Shown here one piece after another: positions 1-5,906 of a DNA stretch of 6,758 nt (position 1 is its first letter; the number at the start of each line of letters is the position of its first letter). Source of the DNA: QHWK01 sp035315685. Lineage in GTDB: Bacteria > Acidobacteriota > Vicinamibacteria > Vicinamibacterales > CAVVIG01. Both the position numbers and the translations under genes were made by a program. The stretch covers positions 1-6,758 of the forward strand of contig DATFXR010000834.1 of assembly GCA_035315685.1 (NCBI GenBank), read 5' to 3'. A model generated the notes under the pieces. The model searched no databases, was not told the origin of the DNA, and was given only the letters and a program-made list of their open reading frames with translations.

Positions 1-557
1 CGGGCGGCGTTGCGGTGATCGATACCAAGACGATGAAGGTGACGAAAACTTATCCGTTTGGCGATAACGGCGGGTGCAACGGGCTCGCGATTGACGTGAA
101 GAATCAGATCCTGTTCGCGGCGTGCAGCGTCGTCGGCCCCACTGGAACACCGCCGTCAACCGATCCCGCCGCGAAACCGCCGCAGACGTTCGTCATTCTG
201 AGTGCGAAGGACGGGAAGATCCTCGAGCGGCTACCGCTCGCCGGCAGCTCCGATGGCGCGGCGTTCAACCCGGATACGATGGAAGCGTTCAGCACACAAG
301 GCAACGGGACGATGACGATCGTCAGGGAGAAGAGCCCAACCAGCTTCGAAGTGGAGCAGGACCTGAAGACGTGGCCGTCGAACGGCGCTCGCACGATCGC
401 ATTCGACGGGAAGACGGGCCATCTCTTCGCGATGGCATCGGAGTTCGGGCCGCCGCCTCCTCCTCCTGCGGGGCCCCCGCCGCCAGCAGGCGGCCGTGGC
501 GCCGGCCGCGGCGCCGCAATCCCAGGTTCCTTCACGATTATCATGGTTGGGAAGTGA
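1..557 (+). CDS. YVTN/YncE-like beta-propeller protein, C-terminal part (5' end outside window)
   Basis: The open frame runs in from the left edge (first full codon at base 3) and ends at TGA 555-557, giving about 184 residues. A GTG at 15 is an internal Val codon in the phrase GGVAVIDTKTMKV, so the gene starts upstream. The fragment shows repeating propeller strands: VAVIDTKTMKV, then CNGLAIDVKNQILFAACS, FVILSAKDGKILERLPLAG, SDGAAFNPDTMEAFSTQGNGTMTIV, ARTIAFDGKTGHLFAMAS, and a closing strand GSFTIIMVGK. That is roughly three to four blades. Between the last two strands sits a low-complexity Pro-, Gly- and Arg-rich loop (bases about 448-525). Such proteins are usually exported and bind ligands or partners; no catalytic motif is visible. 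A second propeller gene follows 201 bases downstream on the same strand, so the pair may be co-transcribed. The propeller fold is a confident call, the ligand is unknown. Confidence 0.87.
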   Translation, partial: GGVAVIDTKTMKVTKTYPFGDNGGCNGLAIDVKNQILFAACSVVGPTGTPPSTDPAAKPPQTFVILSAKDGKILERLPLAGSSDGAAFNPDTMEAFSTQGNGTMTIVREKSPTSFEVEQDLKTWPSNGARTIAFDGKTGHLFAMASEFGPPPPPPAGPPPPAGGRGAGRGAAIPGSFTIIMVGK

Positions 558-747
558 CAGGTCCTCGACGGCCGTTTCCGCGTCGGCGGCCTGCTCGTGG
601 ACGTATATCCCGTCTACTTCCCGATCGCGAACACTGAAAATGAATCAGCGAGCAGCGGCCAGCGGCCACGCCGCCCCGCAGCGCCCGCCCGGGTTGCCGA
701 TGACACTCCGCAGTCCATTCGCGAGTCGCTATACAATCGGGGCCGAA

Positions 748-753
748 AGGGGA
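748..753 (+). promoter_or_regulatory. Ribosome binding site deciding the start of the propeller gene
   Basis: AGGGGA ends 5 bases before the ATG at 759. The same reading frame stays open leftwards to the TGA at 555-557 and would allow a 54-residue longer product. This site and the signal peptide directly after the ATG argue for the shorter protein. A TATACAAT stretch at 730-737 resembles a -10 box but has no -35 partner at normal spacing. Confidence 0.6.
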
Positions 754-758
754 CGAGG

Positions 759-1769
759 ATGACAGTACGTCTCATTGTCGCGGCGCTCGCGTTGGTCACC
801 CTGTCGGCCGTGCTGCAGGCCGACGTCAATCACCCAACCGGCACGCGCGGGCTGCTGCTCATCGACAAGCTGGGTGGCACGATCCGCTTCTTCGATCCCG
901 CCACGCTCAAGGAGCGGGCGAGCATCAAGGCGGCGACCAACCCGCACGACTTCGCCCTCACTGCGGATCGGAAGACGGCCTATGTGCCGCTCTACGGCGA
1001 CGGCGTCTATGGGCGCAACCCGAACCCCGGCCACGACGTGCTGATCGTCGACGTGGATGCGGCGAAAGTCGTCGGCTCGATCGACGTCGCGCCGTATCGC
1101 GCGCCGCACGGCATCCAGCTCGACGCGAGCGGGACGATCTACGTGACCAGCGATCTCGATCGGAAGCTGCTCGTGATCGATCCGAAGGCGCGGAAGATCA
1201 CGCAGGTGATCGACACCGAGGGGACGACGCACTGGATCGGCATTCTGCCCGACGGCAGCAAGATCTATGCGACCAACAAGAACGACGGCCCGTTCGTGAG
1301 CGTGATCGATCTGAAGAGCAGGAAGATGATCGGCAAAATCCCGGTGGCCGGCGGGACGCAGGGCATCGCCGTTTCGCCCGACGGCTCCCGCGTGATCATC
1401 ATGGCCATGGCCGAGCCGACGGCGCTCGTCGTCGATCCACACAGCGATGCGGTGGTCGATCGTATCGCGCTCAAGGACCAGAAGACAGGCGCCTACAAGG
1501 CCTACTTCAGCCCCGACGGGAAACGGCTGCTGACAATGAATTCCGGGTCGCCGCTGATCAACATCTTCGACGCCGCGGATCTCCACGGCACGCAGCGGAC
1601 GGTCACCGTGGGCAAGGATCCGATGGGCTTTGCGTTCTCGGCGGACGGGAAAACGGCGCTCGCAGCCAACCACGGCGACGGCACCGTGAGCGTGATCGAC
1701 CTGGAGAAGGGTGAAGCGGTTGGCAGGTTCCAGGCAGGCACCGGGATCGAGACGCTCGCATATTACTGA
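759..1769 (+). CDS. Exported seven-blade YVTN-family beta-propeller protein
   Basis: 336 residues. The ATG at 759 is chosen over in-frame upstream codons because AGGGGA (748-753) lies 5 bases before it and it opens a clear signal peptide: MTVR, a hydrophobic stretch to about residue 19, then likely cleavage after LQA (residue 21). The mature part is about seven repeats of roughly 40 residues, each pairing an SPDG/SADG-type turn with a VxVIDxxxxK strand: PHDFALTADRKTAYVP, PHGIQLDASGTIYVTS, HWIGILPDGSKIYATN, TQGIAVSPDGSRVIIM, YKAYFSPDGKRLLTMN, MGFAFSADGKTALAAN, with closing strands such as VSVIDLKSRKMIGKIPV and VSVIDLEKGEAVGRFQAG. This is the YVTN/cytochrome-D1-like propeller superfamily. No CxxCH haem site or obvious catalytic residue set is present, so binding or scaffolding in the periplasm is the most that can be inferred. 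It ends TATTACTGA and converges with the lipoprotein gene. Confidence 0.93.
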   Translation: MTVRLIVAALALVTLSAVLQADVNHPTGTRGLLLIDKLGGTIRFFDPATLKERASIKAATNPHDFALTADRKTAYVPLYGDGVYGRNPNPGHDVLIVDVDAAKVVGSIDVAPYRAPHGIQLDASGTIYVTSDLDRKLLVIDPKARKITQVIDTEGTTHWIGILPDGSKIYATNKNDGPFVSVIDLKSRKMIGKIPVAGGTQGIAVSPDGSRVIIMAMAEPTALVVDPHSDAVVDRIALKDQKTGAYKAYFSPDGKRLLTMNSGSPLINIFDAADLHGTQRTVTVGKDPMGFAFSADGKTALAANHGDGTVSVIDLEKGEAVGRFQAGTGIETLAYY

Positions 1770-1803
1770 CGGCGCGTTCATAGCGGAAGGAGCCTGGCTA
1801 TGG

Positions 1804-1944
1804 ATGCCGTATCGCGCAGAGATCGAGTTCCCGCCGTGGTCAGCGCGACGCACAGCTACTGCGAAGGAACAAAATCCATGGGGACGCCAGCGCGAGGAGA
1901 TTCTCGACCACCTGCCGCCAACCGAGGAGTCAGCGTTGCGGTGA
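1804..1944 (+). CDS. Possible small ORF between converging genes (doubtful)
   Basis: This 46-codon frame starts MPYRAEIEFPPWSARR and ends LPPTEESALR. It fills the 160-base gap after the propeller gene and overlaps the 3' end of the opposite-strand lipoprotein gene by 15 bases. A good Shine-Dalgarno, AAGGAG at 1787-1792, lies 11 bases upstream. The same site is better placed (7 bases) for another ATG at 1800 in a different frame, which would give a 59-residue Arg-rich peptide ending at 1979. About two thirds of codons in the 1804 frame end in G or C by hand count, less than in the neighbouring genes, so coding support is weak. I recognise no family. It could be a real small gene, a decayed remnant, or chance. 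Confidence 0.25.
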   Translation: MPYRAEIEFPPWSARRTATAKEQNPWGRQREEILDHLPPTEESALR

Positions 1945-3180
1945 AAAGGCGTTCGTTAACTCGTCGAGCCCGACTTTGATCGTCGCGCGCGCGACGCGAT
2001 CGAGTTCCGCCTCTGGACCGACCAGATGGAACGTGCGATGAACGTGCGTGTACCGCTGTGCCGGGAGCAGTTCGAGCGCTGGTGAGGACGTCTCGAGCTC
2101 GAAAAAGGGGCCCAGCGGCGGTTTGCCCGGCTCTGGCGGGCCGTCGTTGTAGCTGTTGATGACATCGCCCTGGTAGGGCTCGCGCTGAATCTCCCACATC
2201 GAGTTCACGTACCGGATGCTGTCGGCGGGACGCGTGTACTGAACCAGCGTCAACGCGTGTCCCAACGCGTCGTAACTGCCGGCGGTCGCCAGAGCTCGCG
2301 GACGTGACAATCCGATCTTGCTGCGGTACTGCCCGTCGCCACGAAAGAGAACAGCCGATGGTTTGACGATGAGGCGATCGGCGGGCACCTTCCCGAAGTA
2401 GGCGTCGTTGACCACAGGCCCGAGTGTCGATTCGGGGCCGGACTCAAAGGGAAGGGCGATGGTCGTCTGGGATGAAGGATTGAACTGTCCCAGGATCCAC
2501 ACCGAGACGAGCCCGGATTCCGGCTTCCACGGTGCACTGCCGGCGTTCGTCACGGTGTTGGACGATTCGAACGCCACGGCCCGTACCGCGCTGCCCACCG
2601 ATTCTCCGAGAAGCGTCGTGAGATCGCTCGGAGAGAGCAGCCGCACGGTTCGGTCGACGTCGATGTCCATCTGCGTGCCCGAGTAGTTTGTCAGCGTCAT
2701 CCGTTTGTGCAGGCGCACCGCGGTCGGCGTCTGGCTCATCACCTCCCAGCTGCCCCAGTCGATGGGTTCCGGCACCTGCCAATGATCGAGATCGAAGGGA
2801 TCGCCACGTTTGAAGAAGAGCGCGTACTGGCCGCCCTCGGGGCCCAACCAGAAGCGATCTTCACCACCGAAGACGTTCATGTGCGGCTGCCGCGTGCCCG
2901 CGGTAATTGCCGCCCGGCCGATCCATCCGAAGCTCGGTCGATCGCCGCTCCCAGTCGTGCTCGTCATGACGCGTCCCTGGAATGCCGGGCTGACGACGAC
3001 CTGAGCTCCAGACGCCGCGTCGGTCAGCATCAGCAGCTGCGTGTGCTGCCGGAGAAAAGCCACGTCCGACTCGAAGCGTCCGGCGCCGGCGGCGGTCCGT
3101 GGGTGGTCTGAAGCCGTACACCCCGCCACTCCAAGCCACAGGACTCCGACCGTCGTCAGCCGCATTCTCCAGGGTTTCAC
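1930..3180 (-). CDS. Predicted lipoprotein, DUF6786-like (galactose-mutarotase-like fold suspected)
   Basis: 416 residues starting at GTG 3180. The start is supported by AAGGAG (3190-3195 on the plus coordinates) 9 bases upstream; the next in-frame ATG at 3165 would be 24 bases away. The N-terminus is a type II signal peptide: MKPWRMR, a hydrophobic core, and lipobox VAGC with Cys21 as the expected lipidated residue, so the protein is probably membrane-anchored outside the cytoplasm. Recognisable stretches are VVVSPAFQGRVMTST (about 61-75), MNVFGGEDRFWLGPEGGQ (about 101-118), DVINSYNDGPPEPG (about 340) and FELETSSPALEL followed by HVHRTFHLVG near the C-terminus. I recall this pattern from uncharacterised proteins annotated DUF6786; the FGGEDRFWLGPEGGQ part recalls aldose-epimerase-like beta-sandwich proteins that bind sugars. 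That family name is from memory and the carbohydrate link is inference. It follows the phosphatase-like cluster by 194 bases on the same strand. Confidence 0.88.
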   Translation of the reverse strand: MKPWRMRLTTVGVLWLGVAGCTASDHPRTAAGAGRFESDVAFLRQHTQLLMLTDAASGAQVVVSPAFQGRVMTSTTGSGDRPSFGWIGRAAITAGTRQPHMNVFGGEDRFWLGPEGGQYALFFKRGDPFDLDHWQVPEPIDWGSWEVMSQTPTAVRLHKRMTLTNYSGTQMDIDVDRTVRLLSPSDLTTLLGESVGSAVRAVAFESSNTVTNAGSAPWKPESGLVSVWILGQFNPSSQTTIALPFESGPESTLGPVVNDAYFGKVPADRLIVKPSAVLFRGDGQYRSKIGLSRPRALATAGSYDALGHALTLVQYTRPADSIRYVNSMWEIQREPYQGDVINSYNDGPPEPGKPPLGPFFELETSSPALELLPAQRYTHVHRTFHLVGPEAELDRVARATIKVGLDELTNAFSPQR

Positions 3181-3293
3181 GTTTGACGTCTCCTTGCATT
3201 CCCGACGGCGCCGCTATCGCACCAGTATTCGAGGAGCGCCGGACTCCTGAAGGTCACCGCGGCGTCGCGAAGCCGATCCTTGGTCGCCTCCAT
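3177..3293 (-). CDS. Possible small ORF overlapping the lipoprotein start (doubtful)
   Basis: A 38-residue frame, MEATKDRLRDAAVTFRSP then ALLEYWCDSGAVGN, ends at a TGA (3179-3177) that overlaps the GTG start of the lipoprotein gene as GTGA, the arrangement of translationally coupled genes. The frame is open further upstream, to a TAA at 3350-3348 (57 codons in total). Through the first 31 codons after the ATG about five in six end in G or C by hand count, which looks coding for this genome; the last seven codons lose that bias because they carry the downstream Shine-Dalgarno. There is no good ribosome binding site before the ATG. I recognise no family. Options are a short leader gene, the tail of a decayed gene, or chance. 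Confidence 0.28.
   Translation of the reverse strand: MEATKDRLRDAAVTFRSPALLEYWCDSGAVGNARRRQT
3190..3195 (-). promoter_or_regulatory. Ribosome binding site supporting the GTG start of the lipoprotein gene
   Basis: Read on the minus strand this is AAGGAG, 9 bases before GTG 3180-3178. It explains choosing the rare GTG over the nearby ATG (3165-3163), and keeps the basic residues MKPWRMR ahead of the hydrophobic core, as expected of a signal peptide. Confidence 0.65.
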
Positions 3294-3350
3294 CACGAGT
3301 ATCGTCTCGAGCGAGTCGCGGCGTGAACCGATTCGAAGTCCGTGCGATTA

Positions 3351-3365
3351 ATTGCCGAGGGCAAT
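3351..3365 (-). repeat. Short inverted repeat after the cluster's last stop codon, possible weak terminator
   Basis: On the minus strand ATTGCC-CTC-GGCAAT forms a perfect 6-bp stem with a 3-base loop, 9 bases after the TGA of the unknown-family gene, followed by TAATCG. The position suits a transcript-end hairpin, but the stem is short and there is no run of T, so it is at best a weak terminator or an RNA-stabilising hairpin. Confidence 0.3.
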
Positions 3366-3374
3366 GTCCGATGG

Positions 3375-4712
3375 TCAGCCGACTATCTCCTCGATCGGCT
3401 GCCCAGCTCCCTGCGGCGTCGGCGCGCTCAGCCAGCGCGCCATGGTGGCGCGCACGTCGACGAGGCGCGCGGGTGTCGCGCGCCGCGACGCCGGCGCCGC
3501 AGCGGGCGCGTCGGACCGGATCGCGAGCATCTCGTCGACGCCTTCGGCCAGGAACAGATACAACGTACGGGTGCGGTAGGCGGGATTCTTCTCGGCGTTC
3601 AACCAGATGTAATACGACAGCTGCTCGACGTCGATGAACGATCCGGCCGGGTCCTGCGCGATCGGCACGTGATCGGTCGGCCGCGGCTGCGAGAACAGGA
3701 CCATGCTGCTGAACGGCTTCAGCCTGTCGCGGACACCGAAGCGGGTGATCAGGATGCGCGGCTGCGCGCGCCTGAGCGCTTGAATCGCCGCCCACTCGAC
3801 GAACGTGTTGTTCACGAGCAGCGTGCCGTTACCGGTGATCAGCACGTCGCGCACGAAGGCGAGCAGGATGTCGGCGGGATTGAGCAGCGTGCCCGCCGGC
3901 GGCGCGATCCGCAGGCTGCGCGCGTAGGCGGCAAACGCCTGCGGGCTGTCGACGCCGTCCTGCACCTTGCGGTAGAGCGCCCTCGTCAGATCGTCGCGAT
4001 ACGGCCGGAGACGGTCGTAACTGAGGCCGGTCAACGCGGCAGGCGTCGCCGCGCCGCAGACCGCGTGCAGCGCGTCGTCCGATTCGACGATCCATCCGTC
4101 GAACGGCGAATCGATCGTCTGGCTGAACAGCGCCGGCGCGCCGCGGCCGGCTTCCACCTCGCCGGCCAGCTGGCGAAGGAATTCCTCGGTCGTGCCGGCA
4201 CTCTCGAGATTCAGCGGGACGCGCACCCCCATCCCCGTGAACGGCTTCCACAGTCTGTCGCGCTGTACGGCGATACCGCTGCCGTAGATCTGCACCACGA
4301 GCCGGCGCGGCGCGTCGGCGGGATAGAGCTGCGCCTCGAGGCGCGGATCGATCGTCTGAAAGAAGGCGTCGACCTCTCCGCGCCAGCTGGCAAAGAGGCC
4401 GCGCGTGCGCAGCAGCGCCTGCGACGCATCCTGGAACCGCGCCGGGTCGCGTTCGCCCAGCCGGACGACGCCCGACTCGGCTTCGATGCGTGCGATGGCG
4501 GCGACCGCCCGCTCCAGCTCGTGCGGCGGAGTGCGCGACAGATGGTCGAGCAGCGCACGCTGATATCGCTGTTCGGGAGTGAAGAGCAGCGGCCATTTCG
4601 CGAGCTCGACGAGGACGAAGGCATGCACGGTCGCGGGGAGGCGCGCGAGCGTCTCGCCGTACTGCCGCGCGAGTGTGGCGGCCACGCCGCTGAGCGGCGG
4701 CTTGAACTGCAT
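3375..4712 (-). CDS. Protein of unknown family, coupled to the phosphatase-like gene
   Basis: 445 residues. The ATG at 4712 lies 2 bases after the TAA (4717-4715) of the upstream gene. No Shine-Dalgarno is visible before it, so translation probably depends on ribosomes finishing the upstream gene. The frame stays open further left, but that part overlaps the clearly coding phosphatase-like gene and is out-of-frame shadow. There is no signal peptide or clear membrane span. The N-terminal third is rich in likely helices (PEQRYQRALLDHLSR, ELERAVAAIARIEAE). The middle has strand-like RRLVVQIYGSGIAVQRDRLW (137-155) and FDGWIVESDDALHAVCG (204-220). The C-terminal part has LLNPADILLAFVRDVLITG (276-294), LLVNNTFVEWAAIQALRR (298-315), FGVRDRLKPFSSMVLFSQ (325-342), SYYIWLNAEKNPAYRTRTLY (366-385), then an Ala/Pro/Arg linker (401-415) and a final helix. 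I do not recognise the family. Its product may act with, or assist, the exported protein encoded just before it. Confidence 0.9.
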   Translation of the reverse strand: MQFKPPLSGVAATLARQYGETLARLPATVHAFVLVELAKWPLLFTPEQRYQRALLDHLSRTPPHELERAVAAIARIEAESGVVRLGERDPARFQDASQALLRTRGLFASWRGEVDAFFQTIDPRLEAQLYPADAPRRLVVQIYGSGIAVQRDRLWKPFTGMGVRVPLNLESAGTTEEFLRQLAGEVEAGRGAPALFSQTIDSPFDGWIVESDDALHAVCGAATPAALTGLSYDRLRPYRDDLTRALYRKVQDGVDSPQAFAAYARSLRIAPPAGTLLNPADILLAFVRDVLITGNGTLLVNNTFVEWAAIQALRRAQPRILITRFGVRDRLKPFSSMVLFSQPRPTDHVPIAQDPAGSFIDVEQLSYYIWLNAEKNPAYRTRTLYLFLAEGVDEMLAIRSDAPAAAPASRRATPARLVDVRATMARWLSAPTPQGAGQPIEEIVG

Positions 4713-4714
4713 GA

Positions 4715-5884
4715 TTACGTCAGTTCGGCGAGTGGCGTGCCCTCGCACTCCACCATCTTGAACCCGAGCAGTTCCGCGACGGTCGGCGCGACGTCGAGCG
4801 TACGGATCGGACGTTCGGTCCCGGTGCCCTTCGGCACGCCGGCGCCGACCGCCACCAGCCACACGCGGCGGCACGACTCGTCGCCGCTGCGATGGTTGGC
4901 GAACCCGTTGCCGGCGACGTCGCTGTCGCGGCCCATCTCGGGTACGACCAGCAGCGTCGTGCGATCGCGGTACTGCGGCGACGCCTGCACGTGCTGCCAC
5001 AGCTCGTGCACCAGCCGATCGGTCCGGCGGATCGCCTCGAGGTAGAGAGAATAGGCGCCGTAGTGCGCGATGTCGATGTCCCAGAAGTTGACGACGAGCA
5101 GCGACGGCGCGAACCGGTTCATGATCTCCTTCGCCATGAAGAAGGTCAGCTCGTCGCCGCTGGTCGGCGATGAGGGATCGTTGAAGTAGGCGAGCAGCGA
5201 CTTCGCCAGGCTCGCCTTCACGTCGGCGCTCAGCACGTGACTCGACTCATACACCCGCCAGCCGAAACCTTCGTAGCCTTCGTCGAGCGCGACCATCATC
5301 CGCTCGGCGAGCGCCCGCCGATCCTCGACGCCGGGCCCGGCGTTGGTGCTCACGGCCGCCTTGATCGTGCTGATCAGCAGCTGCTTCGGCAGCACGACGT
5401 TGGCCGAGTACGGATCGCCGAACGATCGCAGCCTGCTCCCGCCCATCAGCCCGAAGCTCTTGTTGGTGGCGATCAACCAGGCTTCCTCGGGCGGCAGCGC
5501 GCGCTCCTTGCGGAACATCTCGAAGATGGTCGGCGTGACCGGCGGCTCGCTGCCGTAGGCGTCGATGTTCTGGCGACTACCGGTGATCAGCGCGCCGGTG
5601 GAATTGAAGTGCCCGGTGAGTCCTTCGTGGCGCGCGACCGGGTAGACCAGCCCCTGCGGCACGAGGTCCGACGCGAGGTGCGGGATGTTCACCCAGCCCT
5701 CGCGCGCGAGCGTGTCCTCGTAGCGAACGCCGCCGCCGAAGGTGACGACGATCACGCGGCGATCGCTCGGGCGCGCGGACGACCGCTGAGCGAACAGCTG
5801 ACGCGGCAGCCACCAGTCAGCCATGCACGCCGCCAGGACGCGAAGCGCTTCGCGCCGCCGCAGCATCATCGCGGAATTCGCCAT
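4715..5884 (-). CDS. Exported alkaline-phosphatase-superfamily (sulfatase/DUF1501-like) protein with probable Tat leader
   Basis: 389 residues from ATG 5884, with GAGG 5 bases upstream. The N-terminus LRRREALRVLAA (8-19), followed by a moderately hydrophobic stretch to LFAQ (about 33), looks like a twin-arginine signal. Fold markers in order: VIVVTFGGGVRYEDT (44-58) at the first metal-loop position, FNSTGALITGSRQN (93-106) at the nucleophile position, NFWDIDIAHYGAY with D269, D271 and H274, VVPEMGRD (313-320) where SDHG or SEFGR is usual, FANHRSGDE with H331, and LDVAPTVAELLG (363-374), a hallmark C-terminal strand and helix of sulfatases and phosphodiesterases. The first-loop Asp and the Asp-His of the fourth motif are replaced, so metal binding and catalysis may differ from the family norm or be lost. 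Likely periplasmic; a hydrolase acting on sulfate or phosphate esters is possible but the substrate is unknown. It sits 22 bases after the UnbV-type gene and 2 bases before the unknown-family gene. Confidence 0.9.
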   Translation of the reverse strand: MANSAMMLRRREALRVLAACMADWWLPRQLFAQRSSARPSDRRVIVVTFGGGVRYEDTLAREGWVNIPHLASDLVPQGLVYPVARHEGLTGHFNSTGALITGSRQNIDAYGSEPPVTPTIFEMFRKERALPPEEAWLIATNKSFGLMGGSRLRSFGDPYSANVVLPKQLLISTIKAAVSTNAGPGVEDRRALAERMMVALDEGYEGFGWRVYESSHVLSADVKASLAKSLLAYFNDPSSPTSGDELTFFMAKEIMNRFAPSLLVVNFWDIDIAHYGAYSLYLEAIRRTDRLVHELWQHVQASPQYRDRTTLLVVPEMGRDSDVAGNGFANHRSGDESCRRVWLVAVGAGVPKGTGTERPIRTLDVAPTVAELLGFKMVECEGTPLAELT

Positions 5885-5906
5885 GCCGGCCTCGAGTCGA
5901 CGCGTC

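Noticed and set aside
652..668. Tandem 7-base CAGCGGC repeat in the gap between the two propeller genes
   Set aside because: Only two copies in GC-rich DNA; no sign of an array or binding-site cluster.
694..737. Possible promoter before the propeller gene (TTGCCG or ATGACA with TATACAAT)
   Set aside because: The -35-like motifs are 24-30 bases from the -10-like motif, outside normal spacing, and the -10 would leave a very short leader.
640..762. 40-residue frame on the plus strand ending in an ATGA overlap with the propeller start
   Set aside because: The overlap is suggestive, but there is no Shine-Dalgarno before the ATG and the peptide (Ala/Arg/Pro-rich) has no coding character; likely chance.
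729..1853. 374-residue open frame on the minus strand
   Set aside because: It lies opposite the YVTN propeller gene, and its Arg/His/Asp-rich composition mirrors the propeller repeats on the other strand.
3298..3327. Possible promoter for the lipoprotein gene on the minus strand (TTCACG, 18 bases, GATACT)
   Set aside because: Each box matches only four of six consensus bases, which is expected by chance in a gap this size.
4713..5000. Leftward extension of the unknown-family gene by 96 codons
   Set aside because: This part overlaps the well-supported end of the phosphatase-like gene in another frame and reads as Arg-rich shadow sequence; the ATG at 4712 fits an operon start.
3342..5045. 567-residue open frame on the plus strand
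   Set aside because: It is antisense to the unknown-family and phosphatase-like genes. Its product is a low-complexity Arg/Asp/Val/Gln mix with no family features, as expected of a shadow frame in GC-rich coding DNA.
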